IMG/VR virus record: IMGVR_UViG_3300025806_000072
Coordinates: 1 to 38,218 of that record
Source: a virus
Reading direction: 5' to 3' (one strand)
Length of the DNA stretch: 38,218 nucleotides
Shown here: positions 7,967 through 17,936 of the stretch, piece after piece
How positions within the stretch are numbered: position 1 is the stretch's first letter
Layout: the number at the start of each line of letters is the position of its first letter
Notes under the pieces: model-generated
The model's input: only the letters and a program-made list of their open reading frames with translations
What the model was told of the DNA's origin: nothing
Database searches by the model: none
Program-made: the position numbers and the translations under genes

Positions 7967-10900
7967 TATAATCCTCCACCTCTAAGAGATCCTCCCAATC
8001 TTTTTTCGTCCTTGATGATTTTTAGCACTTCTTCTTTTAATTTTCTTGCCATTTGATTTGAACCTTCGCTGCTGTCCCCAGAGGATTCCTCTTCCTCTTC
8101 TCCAGTGCTTCCATTTACCGTTATGTTTATTTCCCCACTAGACTCTTTTGTTGCCGCAATCAGCTCGTCTAGTTTAGATACTAGTTTAGCGTCCGATTCT
8201 GAATTTGATTCTTCTGAGCCTGAAACTCCAGAGTTCATTCTCTCCAGATTGCCTTGGCCGATTTTATTCGCGGCGGCGCTATTCATTACAAACTCTCCGC
8301 CAGAAAGCATTGTTGGCACAGTGTCTACACCTGCTTGGTTGGGAATGGAACCTCCAGTAGCGAAGTTTTTAGGACCATTAGAACCATAATAATCTCCAGT
8401 AACCGCCCCTTGGTATTTAAAAGAATCTACCCATCGAGAACCGTCATATATTTTATATTGTAAACCATCCTTACTTAGGAATCTATTGCCTTTATTAGGT
8501 TGTCCACTATATTTTTGAATAGGCAACGAATCTAAACCCCTCAAAGCCCTATCCGCCGATCCTCCAGGACTATTGAAGTTTAATCCAGTAGGAGGTCTCT
8601 GTGATGCGCTTCTTATTGCAGAATTTGCAGGAAAACCACCCAAAGAGTTTGCTTTAGATGGAGCTGCGTATTTCTGGGCTATTTTTGAGCTAGGATTTTG
8701 TTTTATATATTGTTCAAGTCCATTTGTGCTTCCTATGTTCCCTTTAGCACTAAATAGGTTTCTAAGTCCACCTACATTTACAGAGTCCCCACTGCCGTCG
8801 GGCGCAGCTACGTCCTGACCAAACAACCCGCCCTTAATATATGTTTTTGTTTTTTTTGCCCCCCTAGTGATGAAGTTCCCGCCTTGTGAAATCCCATCTG
8901 CGGCTGCGTCAGCAGCTAAGGCAGCCTTTCCTCCTGTGTCAAATTTTTTAGCAGCGGCCCCAGCTCCTATTGCAGCAATCTGAATTAATCCATTTATAAT
9001 AATAGCTTTGTCTCTGTCCTTTATTGCCTGTTTCTGTTCTTCGTATAACTTTTCTGCTTGGATTTGTTCTCCTCGCAATTCAAAAGCTTGCCCCTTGGCT
9101 TCTTGAGTTGCTCTCTGAAGAGGTGTCCCTTGATTTCTGCCAAAATTTGTTAACCGAACACTTTCTGGCTCTAAAGATATAGAAGAAGCTCCGCCAAACT
9201 GATTAGAAGAACTAGATATAACATCTTTTTTTCCAGAAGTAAATGCTTGAGTAGAAAAGTTCAAAAGATTACTCTTCCCTCTTATGCCTCCACCGTAAGT
9301 CCCAGGAGTGAAAAATCCGCCATCCCCGCTTTGAATTTTTTTCTCTTCTTCTGGTATCACTAATCCCCCATTTGCAAATTGTTGTATCTCACTAGTTATA
9401 ACATTAGATGGAAGCTGACTTGTTAGTCCTGATCCAAAAGTATTTGTTGCTAGTGCAGGAGAAAAAGAATTCCCCAAAGAGGCCGAACTTTGAACAGCTG
9501 GAGCAAGAGCCTCTTGTGTGTCTTGTTGTATAACCGCTCCTCCTTCAGCAAATTTTTGAATTTCTTTTGGAGCTTTCCCGTTGTTGATAGATTCCATGAA
9601 GTTTGATCCGTATTTATTTACGGCGTTCTTCTTCATAACATACTCACCACCCATAAGAAGAGCAGGTACATCATCTTTAGATCCAGATCCCCCAGTTATC
9701 ATGCCTCCACTGGCTTTAGCGTTGCCTGTGAACGCCCCGACGATGCTCCCGATTAATCCTCCACCCCCGCCGCCTCCGCCGCTAGCAGAATCGCCTTCGC
9801 CAAAGAAGAGCTTTTTCAAAAGCAGTTTCTGGGATTCTTTAGCCATTGTAGCAAAGAAATCATAAGCAACAGATTGTAAAACATCACCCAAATCGCCGCC
9901 TTTAACAATGGCTTCGTTTATGCCGTCAGACAAGTTATCGACAAAAGTCTCAGATGCTCTCACAAAAGTATCCTCTAAACCTTCGCCAAGCTGTTCTTTT
10001 GTTACGCCTTTGGACGCAATCTTTTCTCTTAATGTTAGCCTCTCAGATTCAATTTTAGCTATTTTCTTTTCTCCTTGAAGCTGTAAATCCAAAAGATCTT
10101 CTTCGCTCGCTCCTTCTTCTATGAGTTTGGCTGTTTGTTTTGCTATGTCTTGTTTGACTCCTAAAATATCTATGTTTTTTCTAAATAAGGATTCAGCAGA
10201 CACCAACTCTGCTGCTGACGCAGCTTTTTCTATGTCTATTACTTTTTGTTTATCTGCGGCGAAAGTGCCAAAGTTTAATCTGTCTTTTTCTGCGGCCGTA
10301 TTTATTGCCTTGTTATTTGCATCTAGATCTAGCTTAAATTGATCTGCGCTAGTTACATTGCCCCCATTTTTGTCTAAATTCACTGGAACCTTAGCTGGTA
10401 CTGGCTCAGTAGCTATAGAGAATTGTTTGCCTTTTATTCCTTCTAAAAACTGGTTCAAACCATTGGTGGTCAATACATTAAGGTTACTAAGGTCTATCTC
10501 TGCAATTTTGACCAGAGACTCAGAAGCTTCCTCTGTAGCCTTTTTATAATCCTCTTTGGCCGAAATTACCTTATTATCTAGCTCTATTTTTTTCGCGGTG
10601 GTCTGTAAGCCAGATAGTCCAGCTCGGCTTTCCTTTTCCTTTACATCTGCCAGCTCTTCTGTTAATTTTGCGACCTTTGCAACAGAATCTGCATACTCTT
10701 TGTCGTAAAGTTGTGCCTGAGTGCTGCCAACAACCTGCCCAGAACTTACAGCTTGCTTATTCTTAAGTTCTGATATTTGAGCCTCTATATCTCCAGAGCT
10801 TTGAGTTGTCCCTGTTCCTATAAACCTAATCAAAGAATTCAAAGTCCCGTCAAGCTTGTTATATACAGCTGACTGCAAATCAACTATAGCACCCTGCTTC

Positions 10901-13900
10901 TCTGACAGCCCAAACTCTTTCTCGAGTTGTTTTTCTTGGGAGTCTAAAATACCAGTGGTTTTTCTAAAAAGCTCTTCGGCTTGTTTTTTTGCGGCGGCTC
11001 TTTCTGTTTCTGCGGCCTCGTTTATTAAATCTGAGGCTGCCTGTAAATTTTCTTCTGTTTGTCCGCTCCCTCCAGAGCGCAGCTTGTTTATAGCCTCAAT
11101 TACATCCTTGTTGCCAATTACACCTTGTGACTTAGCTATTTCTCTAAACTCGTCTCTGGCTTGTTTGAATATATCAAGTCTTCTTTCATCCTTGTCTGCC
11201 GACCTTAAAGTGGCGTCTTCTCTTGGCTTGAAAATTATATCCTCAACAGACGGACCAGAAACATTTCTAGAGGATCTTCTCGCTCTAGCGATCTCTACAG
11301 AATCTCTTTTTTCTCGCAATCTTAATTTAGCTGACTTGTCTTCAAGATCAAAAGTTCTTTTTAATATATCTTCTTTTGTTTGTATATCTTTATTGCCAAT
11401 TCTAATGAGTTCGTTTAGAGAGGTTTGTTGAAGTGCTTGGGCTTGTTGGATTGTTACTATCCTGCCCCTGCCATTTATTTCTGCATCTATTGCATCTAAA
11501 AGCTCTTCTGAAAATGTTTCGGAAACATTCAATCCACTCAAAGAATCTTGTAAACCTTTCCTTAATTCTGGAAACTTAACTCCGCGACCAAGTTCGGCTG
11601 CAGTTTTTGTTATGGCGTCTTGCAAGCCTTTTGCGGCTTCTAAGCTGACATTTTTAATATCGTTACCCTCTAAAAGAGCCTTTATTGGAGACGATCCTTG
11701 TATACCTTTAGAAAATATATCTGCGGCCTCTTGGTTCGCCTTTGTTGTGTCTTTTGTTATTCTAAGAATCTCAGTAAGCTGAAACTTTCTTGAATCTGCG
11801 GTAGTGGTTAAAGACTTCTCCGCTAAAATTGTGTTCTCTAATTCACTCTGGGATGAATTTAGTAGTTTTGCGACTTCTAGGTTTGTTTTTATTCTTATTT
11901 TTAAGACTGAAGATTTTATAGCGGCTAATGCTTTTTCTTGTGTTAATAGTTCTGCGCCTTTTTTGGTTAGTTTTGCCAGATTTTCTATGTCGTCTTCATC
12001 TGTTAAGGGCCCCTTGGCTAATTTTGTGGAAAGATCTTTAAACTCTTTGGACTTTCCGCTTTCCTTTATTCCTCTTGTTATAGCGGCGCTTATCAATTTC
12101 GGATCAGACGTAGCAAAAGCTTTGTTTATTTCTTCTCTTGTTTCTTTTCCTGCTAGAGAAGCAAAACCTAAAGCTAATCTTGCTTGGGCGTTTTGTTGTT
12201 CTGGTGATAATTCTCCAATTACTTTTCTATCTATTCTCAAACCTTTTGCGGCAGATTCTGGGCTAAAACCCTTTACAAGTTCATCCGCTAATTTTCTGGC
12301 AGATTCTTTACCTAGTTTTCCAATAACATCACTGGAAAATGTATCTATAGTCGTAGCAGACCCTATAGATCCTGACTGTATTGAACTAGTTCTTACTTCT
12401 ACATTACTCAAAATTGCTGGCAAATTAAGTTCGGCAACCGCCCCGAGTGCAGCTTGAGTTGTTAGTTGCTGAAGGAATGCGTCACCGCTAATACCTTTTT
12501 CTTTTCTTCCTCCTCCAAGTTTGGATGTGTCTGGCAATAAGTCATTAATGTCTTTTGCAAAATTCTTAAGCTCACCTCCTCTTAGACCCTCTCTAGCTAT
12601 AGCGCCTAAAGCACTAGTATTTAACTTATCCAAAGCGGCCGCAGCCTCTTGTGCTGGGGTTTTTATAAAACCAAGAGCGGTGCCTATTTTTTTTCCTATA
12701 TCGATATCGAAAGCTTTAAGGCCTGTATTAAGGACCTGAAAACCCAAAGTCAGCTGCCCTACAACAGGAAGAATACCAGAAAGTGTATTGCCAAAACCTC
12801 CTCCGTCTTTGTCTTTTTTACCTATTTTTTCAGCTATTTTACCAGCTATACCTTCTCCAGCCAAGTTGGCACCAAGTCCCTGAAACAATGTCAAGGTAGT
12901 TATAAGTTGAGTTAAACCTTGAGCAGCTGTTCCCAAAACCTTGCCCACGCCTTCTGACTCTTCCGCTACGCTGCCGAAAGCTCCTTGAAGAACAAACGCA
13001 GCAGTACTTAATGCAAAAAGTCTACCAGTTGCATCTTTGGCGGGTTTTTCAGTAGAACCTCCAGAAGCACTGCCGTCGCTAGCAAAATTAGGAGTATAAC
13101 CTCTCGCCGCATTTTTAGGTATAGCGCCAGTTGGTTCATCCCTAGTATTAGTTACAGCAAGACCATTCGGGTTTTGACTGTTTCTTAATTTGCCGCTTTG
13201 GTTTATTCTGATTTGGTTGACAGGGACTCCAGCATCTTTTTCGCGTTGAATGGCGTCATCGACAGGACTCATTGCAAAGTTAGGTATATAACCAGTAGAT
13301 GCTTTTTTGGCGACCGATTTTAACCTTCTTTTAGCTAAACTTTTTATGTATGAAGATTCTTCTCCATCCCTTAAAGCTTTACCTACTACACTACCAACAG
13401 TAGTAGTGGAGGCTGTTCTTTTGGCGTCTGCTTTTTTTAATGCATCACTAAAACCAAAAGCTTTTTTTAGCTCGCTTGAAGCAGATCCAGTTTCTTCGAA
13501 ATCAAAAGGAGAGGTTTCTGAGTCTCCGATTGAAGGCAAGCCAGAAATCCCCTTTGTTATTAAATCAACGGCAGACTCAAATATTCCTCCTTCAGCACCT
13601 TTAGAAAATAATTTCTTATTATTCTTTGTGTCTATAAGCTTTGTGGCATCATTAAGATCGTTACCTTTAAATAGTCCAGAACCACCCAGTAAGTCCTTAC
13701 CATAAGATGCTAGTGGTTGTAAAAAATAATCAAAAAGCCTATTTCTGTTTTTTTCTACAGCATTTTGCAACTCGTTCTCTTGTAAAGATTTTACCTGAAC
13801 TTTTCTAAAACTTATTGTGTCATAACCTTGCTCAATCAAAGCTTTAGCTGTCGGAGAAGATAAAGATGACGAGGATGCAAAAGAGGATAAAGGTTTGGGG

Positions 13901-16107
13901 GCTATATCGAATGGCGTTTCGTTCCCACCTTTGAGGTCGGTACCTATAGAAGCTATTCCATATCTTCTGCCGTTAACAGATAAGTTCGAAGAAAGATTAC
14001 TCTTTGATCCAGCTTTTTTGGCTTTTTCTCTTGATTTGGCTAAAGCCTCATTAGTCTCTTCCGCATTCAAAGATCCAAAACCTTTCTGGGACTGACCTCG
14101 TACGGTAGCACCCCTGGATAAAAGAAGAGCCAAGTCATCTTTCCTACTTCCAGTTGGTTTTAAACTTGAAAGACCTGCAAAGTTAGGGATAAACCCTCCA
14201 GCCGCGTTTATCTTCTTAGCTCCACTAGGCAGACCCATTGACTTAACCATGTCTTGGTTGAAGACGGCAGATCCACCACCAGCGTAGTTAGGGACAATAA
14301 ACTCACTGCTATTAGCGACCATTGTTCCTTTTTTGCCGTTTCCGAACGCAAAGTTTGGAATAACAACTGGCTTTGCCCCTCTAGGAGCTCCTCCTACGCC
14401 GCTATTGATATCTTTTTGTTCAGCACCTACAGGAAGGAATCCTCCAGCACTTCTTGAGACCTTGCTTTTACTGCCGCCAGCAACCCCAGCAACAATGCCT
14501 GGAGCAACCCTAGAAGAAATTTGTTGAAGCTCTAAAAGAACAGCTTTTTGACCAAGAAGGGATTTTGTAAATAACTCAGACTGAAGAACTCTTTTTTGTT
14601 CTACGCTTATAGAGGAATTCTCGATAGCAAGTATTTGTTTCCTTACATCTGAATTATTAAGAAGAATTTGGTAAGTTCTCTCTTCTATACTTTTTAACCT
14701 ATCTGCTGCATTGCCTATGCCAGCGAAGGTTTTTAAAGATTCCGCTCCGAACTTAATGAGATCTATTGAAAGCTTTCCTATTATAACAGCGATTATTCCA
14801 ATAGCTGGTAATATTAAACCACTAACACCCTTAACAAAGCTTTTTGCAAATTGAGACCCAATACCGTCTCCTTGAAGTATGTCTGTAATTGTTTTGACAA
14901 CATTATTAACGCTTGATATAAGACCCCCGAAAACATCTGTAACGCCGAGTTCGCCTAAAGAGTTAGCTAACTCTTCCACGCTTATTCTCGTACCTTGTAT
15001 GGCTGCAGATAACGTCTTGTTGAGTACCTCGTTCTTTTTAAATGCCTCGTCTGTCGCGTTTGCAAAAGTTTGTGTAGCTTTTACGGCTATAGAATTCTCT
15101 TCGCTGTAGTCCTGAAGCGCTGCGAGTAATGGAGCAATCTGAAATCCTCCGCCAATTTTGAATGCAACCTGTCTCTGCTGAGATTCGCTAAGTGTATCAA
15201 AACTTTTAGCCAGGTTTTCAATAACCTGTGTTGCTGGAAGCAGGTTTCCTTGAACGTTAGTTATTTCTACGCCAAGGTCTCTAAGAAGAGAAACGCTCTC
15301 CTCTTTTCCTATTCTTGTAAAAATTGTTTTAAGTGAGTTTCCGATAACAGCTCCACCACGGGCAGTCTTTTGCTGTACAGCGGTAATAATACCCCCAAGT
15401 TCATCTAAGCTAACACCTGCCTGTTGAGCAACAGAAGCGGAACGCTTAAATCCCTCAAACAAGTCTCGCTCTGATACAGCAAACTTGTTCGCGGCCGCAC
15501 TAACCTTGTTTAAAATCTCGCTGGTGGTTAACCCAGACTTAGAAAATCCGTTAACTGCAGCAGTCAAACTTCCTACTGCATCAGCCGCGCTAATTCCAGA
15601 AAGCCTAGAAAGAATCAATGAATCATTAAGGCGCTTTGTTACCTCTGTAGCGGACAAACCCTGTCTAGAAAGTTCAAGAGCGGCTTCGGCTACGGTATCA
15701 AATGTCTGTTCTGTATTTCTTGCTATATCAAAGATCTGACCCTTAAGTCTGTCTAATCCAGCAACGTTAGTATTGAGGATAGAGTTTATTTTAGCGAGGC
15801 TTTTTTCTACTTCGATGGTAGTGCTAACCAACACCTTGAAACTCTTAGTTACGGCAGCAAGAATACCCACAGAAGCACCAAAAGCAATAACACGGGCATT
15901 AGCTGCCTCCATTGACTTGGTAAACTCATCTGCTTTACCAGTTATTCGACCAAGAGGTTGAGATAAAGATTCAACATTTTTGCCGCTGCCAGTAAAATCA
16001 ATTTTCAGATTCTTGCTAGCTCTTTTGGCTAGCTGGGAAACTTGTCTTTCAAGTTGCCGAACGTTTTCTAGCTCTCCTCTTAATGGTAATGGTACTGATT
16101 CTGGCAT
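7966..16107 (-). CDS. Tail tape measure protein
   Basis: This 2713-residue protein sets tail length and is threaded inside the tail tube. Residues about 50-400 carry the classic tape measure region (ISAADAVGSLTAAVNGF, VSLDELGGIITAVQQKTARGG, SLKTIFTRIG). A hydrophobic stretch at about 419-447 (LILPAIGIIAVIIGKLSIDL) could insert in a membrane. Long alpha-helical, Lys/Glu-rich segments follow. A Gly run lies at about 2106-2125, and late modules of the kind common in tape measures include DVPALLMGGEYVMKKNAVNKYG (about 2145) and TVPTMLSGGEFVMNSAAANKIG (about 2595). Five copies of an (I/T/V)PN(F/Y)A heptad motif lie at residues about 580-1009. At about 0.15 nm per residue the tail could be near 400 nm, an upper estimate. 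The leader carries AGG about 10 nt before ATG. Confidence 0.95.
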   Translation of the reverse strand: MPESVPLPLRGELENVRQLERQVSQLAKRASKNLKIDFTGSGKNVESLSQPLGRITGKADEFTKSMEAANARVIAFGASVGILAAVTKSFKVLVSTTIEVEKSLAKINSILNTNVAGLDRLKGQIFDIARNTEQTFDTVAEAALELSRQGLSATEVTKRLNDSLILSRLSGISAADAVGSLTAAVNGFSKSGLTTSEILNKVSAAANKFAVSERDLFEGFKRSASVAQQAGVSLDELGGIITAVQQKTARGGAVIGNSLKTIFTRIGKEESVSLLRDLGVEITNVQGNLLPATQVIENLAKSFDTLSESQQRQVAFKIGGGFQIAPLLAALQDYSEENSIAVKATQTFANATDEAFKKNEVLNKTLSAAIQGTRISVEELANSLGELGVTDVFGGLISSVNNVVKTITDILQGDGIGSQFAKSFVKGVSGLILPAIGIIAVIIGKLSIDLIKFGAESLKTFAGIGNAADRLKSIEERTYQILLNNSDVRKQILAIENSSISVEQKRVLQSELFTKSLLGQKAVLLELQQISSRVAPGIVAGVAGGSKSKVSRSAGGFLPVGAEQKDINSGVGGAPRGAKPVVIPNFAFGNGKKGTMVANSSEFIVPNYAGGGSAVFNQDMVKSMGLPSGAKKINAAGGFIPNFAGLSSLKPTGSRKDDLALLLSRGATVRGQSQKGFGSLNAEETNEALAKSREKAKKAGSKSNLSSNLSVNGRRYGIASIGTDLKGGNETPFDIAPKPLSSFASSSSLSSPTAKALIEQGYDTISFRKVQVKSLQENELQNAVEKNRNRLFDYFLQPLASYGKDLLGGSGLFKGNDLNDATKLIDTKNNKKLFSKGAEGGIFESAVDLITKGISGLPSIGDSETSPFDFEETGSASSELKKAFGFSDALKKADAKRTASTTTVGSVVGKALRDGEESSYIKSLAKRRLKSVAKKASTGYIPNFAMSPVDDAIQREKDAGVPVNQIRINQSGKLRNSQNPNGLAVTNTRDEPTGAIPKNAARGYTPNFASDGSASGGSTEKPAKDATGRLFALSTAAFVLQGAFGSVAEESEGVGKVLGTAAQGLTQLITTLTLFQGLGANLAGEGIAGKIAEKIGKKDKDGGGFGNTLSGILPVVGQLTLGFQVLNTGLKAFDIDIGKKIGTALGFIKTPAQEAAAALDKLNTSALGAIAREGLRGGELKNFAKDINDLLPDTSKLGGGRKEKGISGDAFLQQLTTQAALGAVAELNLPAILSNVEVRTSSIQSGSIGSATTIDTFSSDVIGKLGKESARKLADELVKGFSPESAAKGLRIDRKVIGELSPEQQNAQARLALGFASLAGKETREEINKAFATSDPKLISAAITRGIKESGKSKEFKDLSTKLAKGPLTDEDDIENLAKLTKKGAELLTQEKALAAIKSSVLKIRIKTNLEVAKLLNSSQSELENTILAEKSLTTTADSRKFQLTEILRITKDTTKANQEAADIFSKGIQGSSPIKALLEGNDIKNVSLEAAKGLQDAITKTAAELGRGVKFPELRKGLQDSLSGLNVSETFSEELLDAIDAEINGRGRIVTIQQAQALQQTSLNELIRIGNKDIQTKEDILKRTFDLEDKSAKLRLREKRDSVEIARARRSSRNVSGPSVEDIIFKPREDATLRSADKDERRLDIFKQARDEFREIAKSQGVIGNKDVIEAINKLRSGGSGQTEENLQAASDLINEAAETERAAAKKQAEELFRKTTGILDSQEKQLEKEFGLSEKQGAIVDLQSAVYNKLDGTLNSLIRFIGTGTTQSSGDIEAQISELKNKQAVSSGQVVGSTQAQLYDKEYADSVAKVAKLTEELADVKEKESRAGLSGLQTTAKKIELDNKVISAKEDYKKATEEASESLVKIAEIDLSNLNVLTTNGLNQFLEGIKGKQFSIATEPVPAKVPVNLDKNGGNVTSADQFKLDLDANNKAINTAAEKDRLNFGTFAADKQKVIDIEKAASAAELVSAESLFRKNIDILGVKQDIAKQTAKLIEEGASEEDLLDLQLQGEKKIAKIESERLTLREKIASKGVTKEQLGEGLEDTFVRASETFVDNLSDGINEAIVKGGDLGDVLQSVAYDFFATMAKESQKLLLKKLFFGEGDSASGGGGGGGGLIGSIVGAFTGNAKASGGMITGGSGSKDDVPALLMGGEYVMKKNAVNKYGSNFMESINNGKAPKEIQKFAEGGAVIQQDTQEALAPAVQSSASLGNSFSPALATNTFGSGLTSQLPSNVITSEIQQFANGGLVIPEEEKKIQSGDGGFFTPGTYGGGIRGKSNLLNFSTQAFTSGKKDVISSSSNQFGGASSISLEPESVRLTNFGRNQGTPLQRATQEAKGQAFELRGEQIQAEKLYEEQKQAIKDRDKAIIINGLIQIAAIGAGAAAKKFDTGGKAALAADAAADGISQGGNFITRGAKKTKTYIKGGLFGQDVAAPDGSGDSVNVGGLRNLFSAKGNIGSTNGLEQYIKQNPSSKIAQKYAAPSKANSLGGFPANSAIRSASQRPPTGLNFNSPGGSADRALRGLDSLPIQKYSGQPNKGNRFLSKDGLQYKIYDGSRWVDSFKYQGAVTGDYYGSNGPKNFATGGSIPNQAGVDTVPTMLSGGEFVMNSAAANKIGQGNLERMNSGVSGSEESNSESDAKLVSKLDELIAATKESSGEINITVNGSTGEEEEESSGDSSEGSNQMARKLKEEVLKIIKDEKRLGGSLRGGGL

Positions 16108-16137
16108 AATTGTGCAACCTTTTGTCCTCGCTGTTTA

Positions 16138-16146
16138 ATTACACAA
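16138..16146 (-). promoter_or_regulatory. GTGTAAT-type element upstream of tape measure
   Basis: On the minus strand TTGTGTAAT lies in the short gap between the chaperone gene and the tape measure, 31 nt before the ATG. It matches the GTGTAA variant of the element found before several other late genes here. Unlike those at 8-10 nt, this one leaves room for a normal leader with an AGG-containing ribosome site. Confidence 0.35.
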
Positions 16147-16154
16147 TATTTCAA

Positions 16155-17141
16155 CTATTGACCTGCCAATTTCATCATTTGCTCCATATTTAACGTGCCC
16201 CCAGATTTTTTGATTTCTTCGGAAAGAGAAATAGACTTTCCTCCGCTATGATTAAGATCTTGAATATCTTCGGCTGTCCCTCCGAACACAGTGGATGCTG
16301 CTGCGTTATCATCAATGAATGCCTTGGAACCACTTTTACCTTTATTTTGTTTTGCATCAGCAAAAGCTAAAAGCCTGTCTGGATCATCCCTTATGTCGTC
16401 TGGTATATCGTCAACGAACTGGAATATACTCTGGAAGACTCTACCAAACACAACCATCTTCAATTGATAAACAGAAAGATCGACCAAAGGCTTGCCAAAA
16501 AAGTCCTTAGCGTTTTCGCAAAAGGACAAATACAAACTAAAGAACGGTCTCAATACAGTTTCCTGAATATGTTTTTCGCTTATCTTTTCTGTTATCTCAG
16601 ACTGTAGAGACCTTAAAGCAATAAGCTCTAAGTCGTCCATCTCATCAAACTCGTCTTTGGTGAAAGCGTGTTCATCTAAGTCCTTAGAATCAAATACAAA
16701 ATACCGAATCATCTCTGTAGATGCCATGTTAGAAGCATAATCTTCGGCAGTTTTACCCACTATTTCTTTTCTTTTATATAAAAGACTAAAATGCTCTTTT
16801 TGTTTCTCAGTTATTGTCTGCTGAACAGATTCTTTTTGAGAATTAAGGAATAAGCTATCCTTGGTTTTTTTTAAATTTTTAATTTCAGACGAAAGAGAGG
16901 ATATTTTTAAGTCGTCTTCATCCGTCCAAAGCCCGTCGTCCTTTACTTTTTGAAGAATTTCCTCTTCTGTTTCTACACCCCTGTTTATAGCAATATTTTT
17001 ATACTTTTCGTAGTATAAATGTATATTCCTTTGATCTTTAATAGTAAGGTGTTTGAGGTATACTGAGCGACCATTAAAGTCAAACTCAGTATACCCATCA
17101 AATATTTCACCAGCTAAAGAGATGTAAAACTCTTCATTCAC
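16155..17141 (-). CDS. Tail assembly chaperone-like protein (second of pair, GTG start)
   Basis: This 328-residue, acidic, mostly helical protein lies directly upstream of the tape measure, the place of tail assembly chaperones (lambda G/GT type), which hold the tape measure during tube polymerisation. It begins with a short beta-rich segment (FYISLAGEIFDGYTEFDFNGRSVYLKHL), then a coiled-coil-like stretch (residues about 75-130), then a helical domain. There is no in-frame ATG near the N-terminus, and the start chosen is GTG at 17141. This frame is the same as that of the preceding gene, and only its TAA and one TTC codon lie between. It may thus arise by re-initiation or as a stop-readthrough extension. 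No specific family was recognised; function is from position and shape. Confidence 0.7.
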   Translation of the reverse strand: MNEEFYISLAGEIFDGYTEFDFNGRSVYLKHLTIKDQRNIHLYYEKYKNIAINRGVETEEEILQKVKDDGLWTDEDDLKISSLSSEIKNLKKTKDSLFLNSQKESVQQTITEKQKEHFSLLYKRKEIVGKTAEDYASNMASTEMIRYFVFDSKDLDEHAFTKDEFDEMDDLELIALRSLQSEITEKISEKHIQETVLRPFFSLYLSFCENAKDFFGKPLVDLSVYQLKMVVFGRVFQSIFQFVDDIPDDIRDDPDRLLAFADAKQNKGKSGSKAFIDDNAAASTVFGGTAEDIQDLNHSGGKSISLSEEIKKSGGTLNMEQMMKLAGQ

Positions 17142-17144
17142 GAA

Positions 17145-17930
17145 TTACTTTTCTTCTTCAGCTTTTGCGTCGTCAGTGAGTTCTCCTGATTCAGCCTTTT
17201 CAATAAGCTCATGGAACTCTTCTTGCGTTGAAGCTTGGTTGAAGTACCAGAAAGCCACTACAGTAGTTACTTTTTTAATCAGGTCCCAATAAAACGGATC
17301 ATCAGCCTCTTCCAGATCGTAGTAAGATGTAATTTTTTCATCAAAATCTTCACCTTCAAAGTATTGAACGAACCTATCTCTTTCTTCGTCATAAACAAAA
17401 GTAAGATGCAGACAATACCAAAGCAAAACTCTATTTTGAGCCTTTACGTCGGCAGTGTGATCAAAGAGTGATTGAAAGTTTGATTCAAAATCAATAATTT
17501 CTTTTCTATTGACCGCAACTTCCCCTTTTAATTTCTCAAAGCGAGACTCTTGAGCTTTAGTCCTCTTCTTGACTGTTTCAAGACGAATATACTCGTTTTG
17601 CAAGTCCAATGCATCCTTATACATTTTCGCATAGTTATCAGAATCTTCTTCACTAAAAAGTCCTCCTGTATCACTATACTTTTTACCCAGCATTGCTTTT
17701 GTAAGAATACCCCTTTTGATGCACTTACTCATTTCAATAGAATACTCAAGCTCGGCCTCTTCAAGCTCTCGCCTATTAGGGCGTTTAACCTGAACCTCAA
17801 TAGGAATCTTTTCCTTGACTTTCTTTTTGGTAATAGTTTCTTCCCCAGTTTTTTTGTTTTTTCTGGTGGACTCTACGATTTTCTCAACCTCTTTATCGAG
17901 GGTGAATTGATATAATTGTTTGTTTTCCAT
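17145..17930 (-). CDS. Tail assembly chaperone-like protein (first of pair)
   Basis: This 261-residue charged protein has a beta-type N-terminus (QLYQFTLDKEVEKIVE), a Lys-rich segment (residues about 22-48), a conserved-looking RPNRRELEEAELEYSIEMSK stretch, and a helical C-terminus ending in an acidic tail. It sits two genes before the tape measure, consistent with a tail assembly chaperone. The ATG is preceded by AAGGA only about 4 nt away, so the Shine-Dalgarno is unusually close. It is 6 bp from the upstream small gene. The canonical -1 slippery heptamer used by many phages to fuse the two chaperones is not seen near its end; instead the next gene follows in the same frame. Confidence 0.7.
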   Translation of the reverse strand: MENKQLYQFTLDKEVEKIVESTRKNKKTGEETITKKKVKEKIPIEVQVKRPNRRELEEAELEYSIEMSKCIKRGILTKAMLGKKYSDTGGLFSEEDSDNYAKMYKDALDLQNEYIRLETVKKRTKAQESRFEKLKGEVAVNRKEIIDFESNFQSLFDHTADVKAQNRVLLWYCLHLTFVYDEERDRFVQYFEGEDFDEKITSYYDLEEADDPFYWDLIKKVTTVVAFWYFNQASTQEEFHELIEKAESGELTDDAKAEEEK

Positions 17931-17936
17931 TTTCCT

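Noticed and set aside
7966-16107. Rightward open frames inside the tape measure and LRR genes
   Set aside because: They are shadows of long, well supported leftward genes and show no family motif or start signal.
17140-17165. -1 frameshift slippery site between the two chaperone genes
   Set aside because: The end of the first gene reads GAA GAA GAA AAG TAA with no X-XXY-YYZ heptamer, and the two genes are in the same frame.
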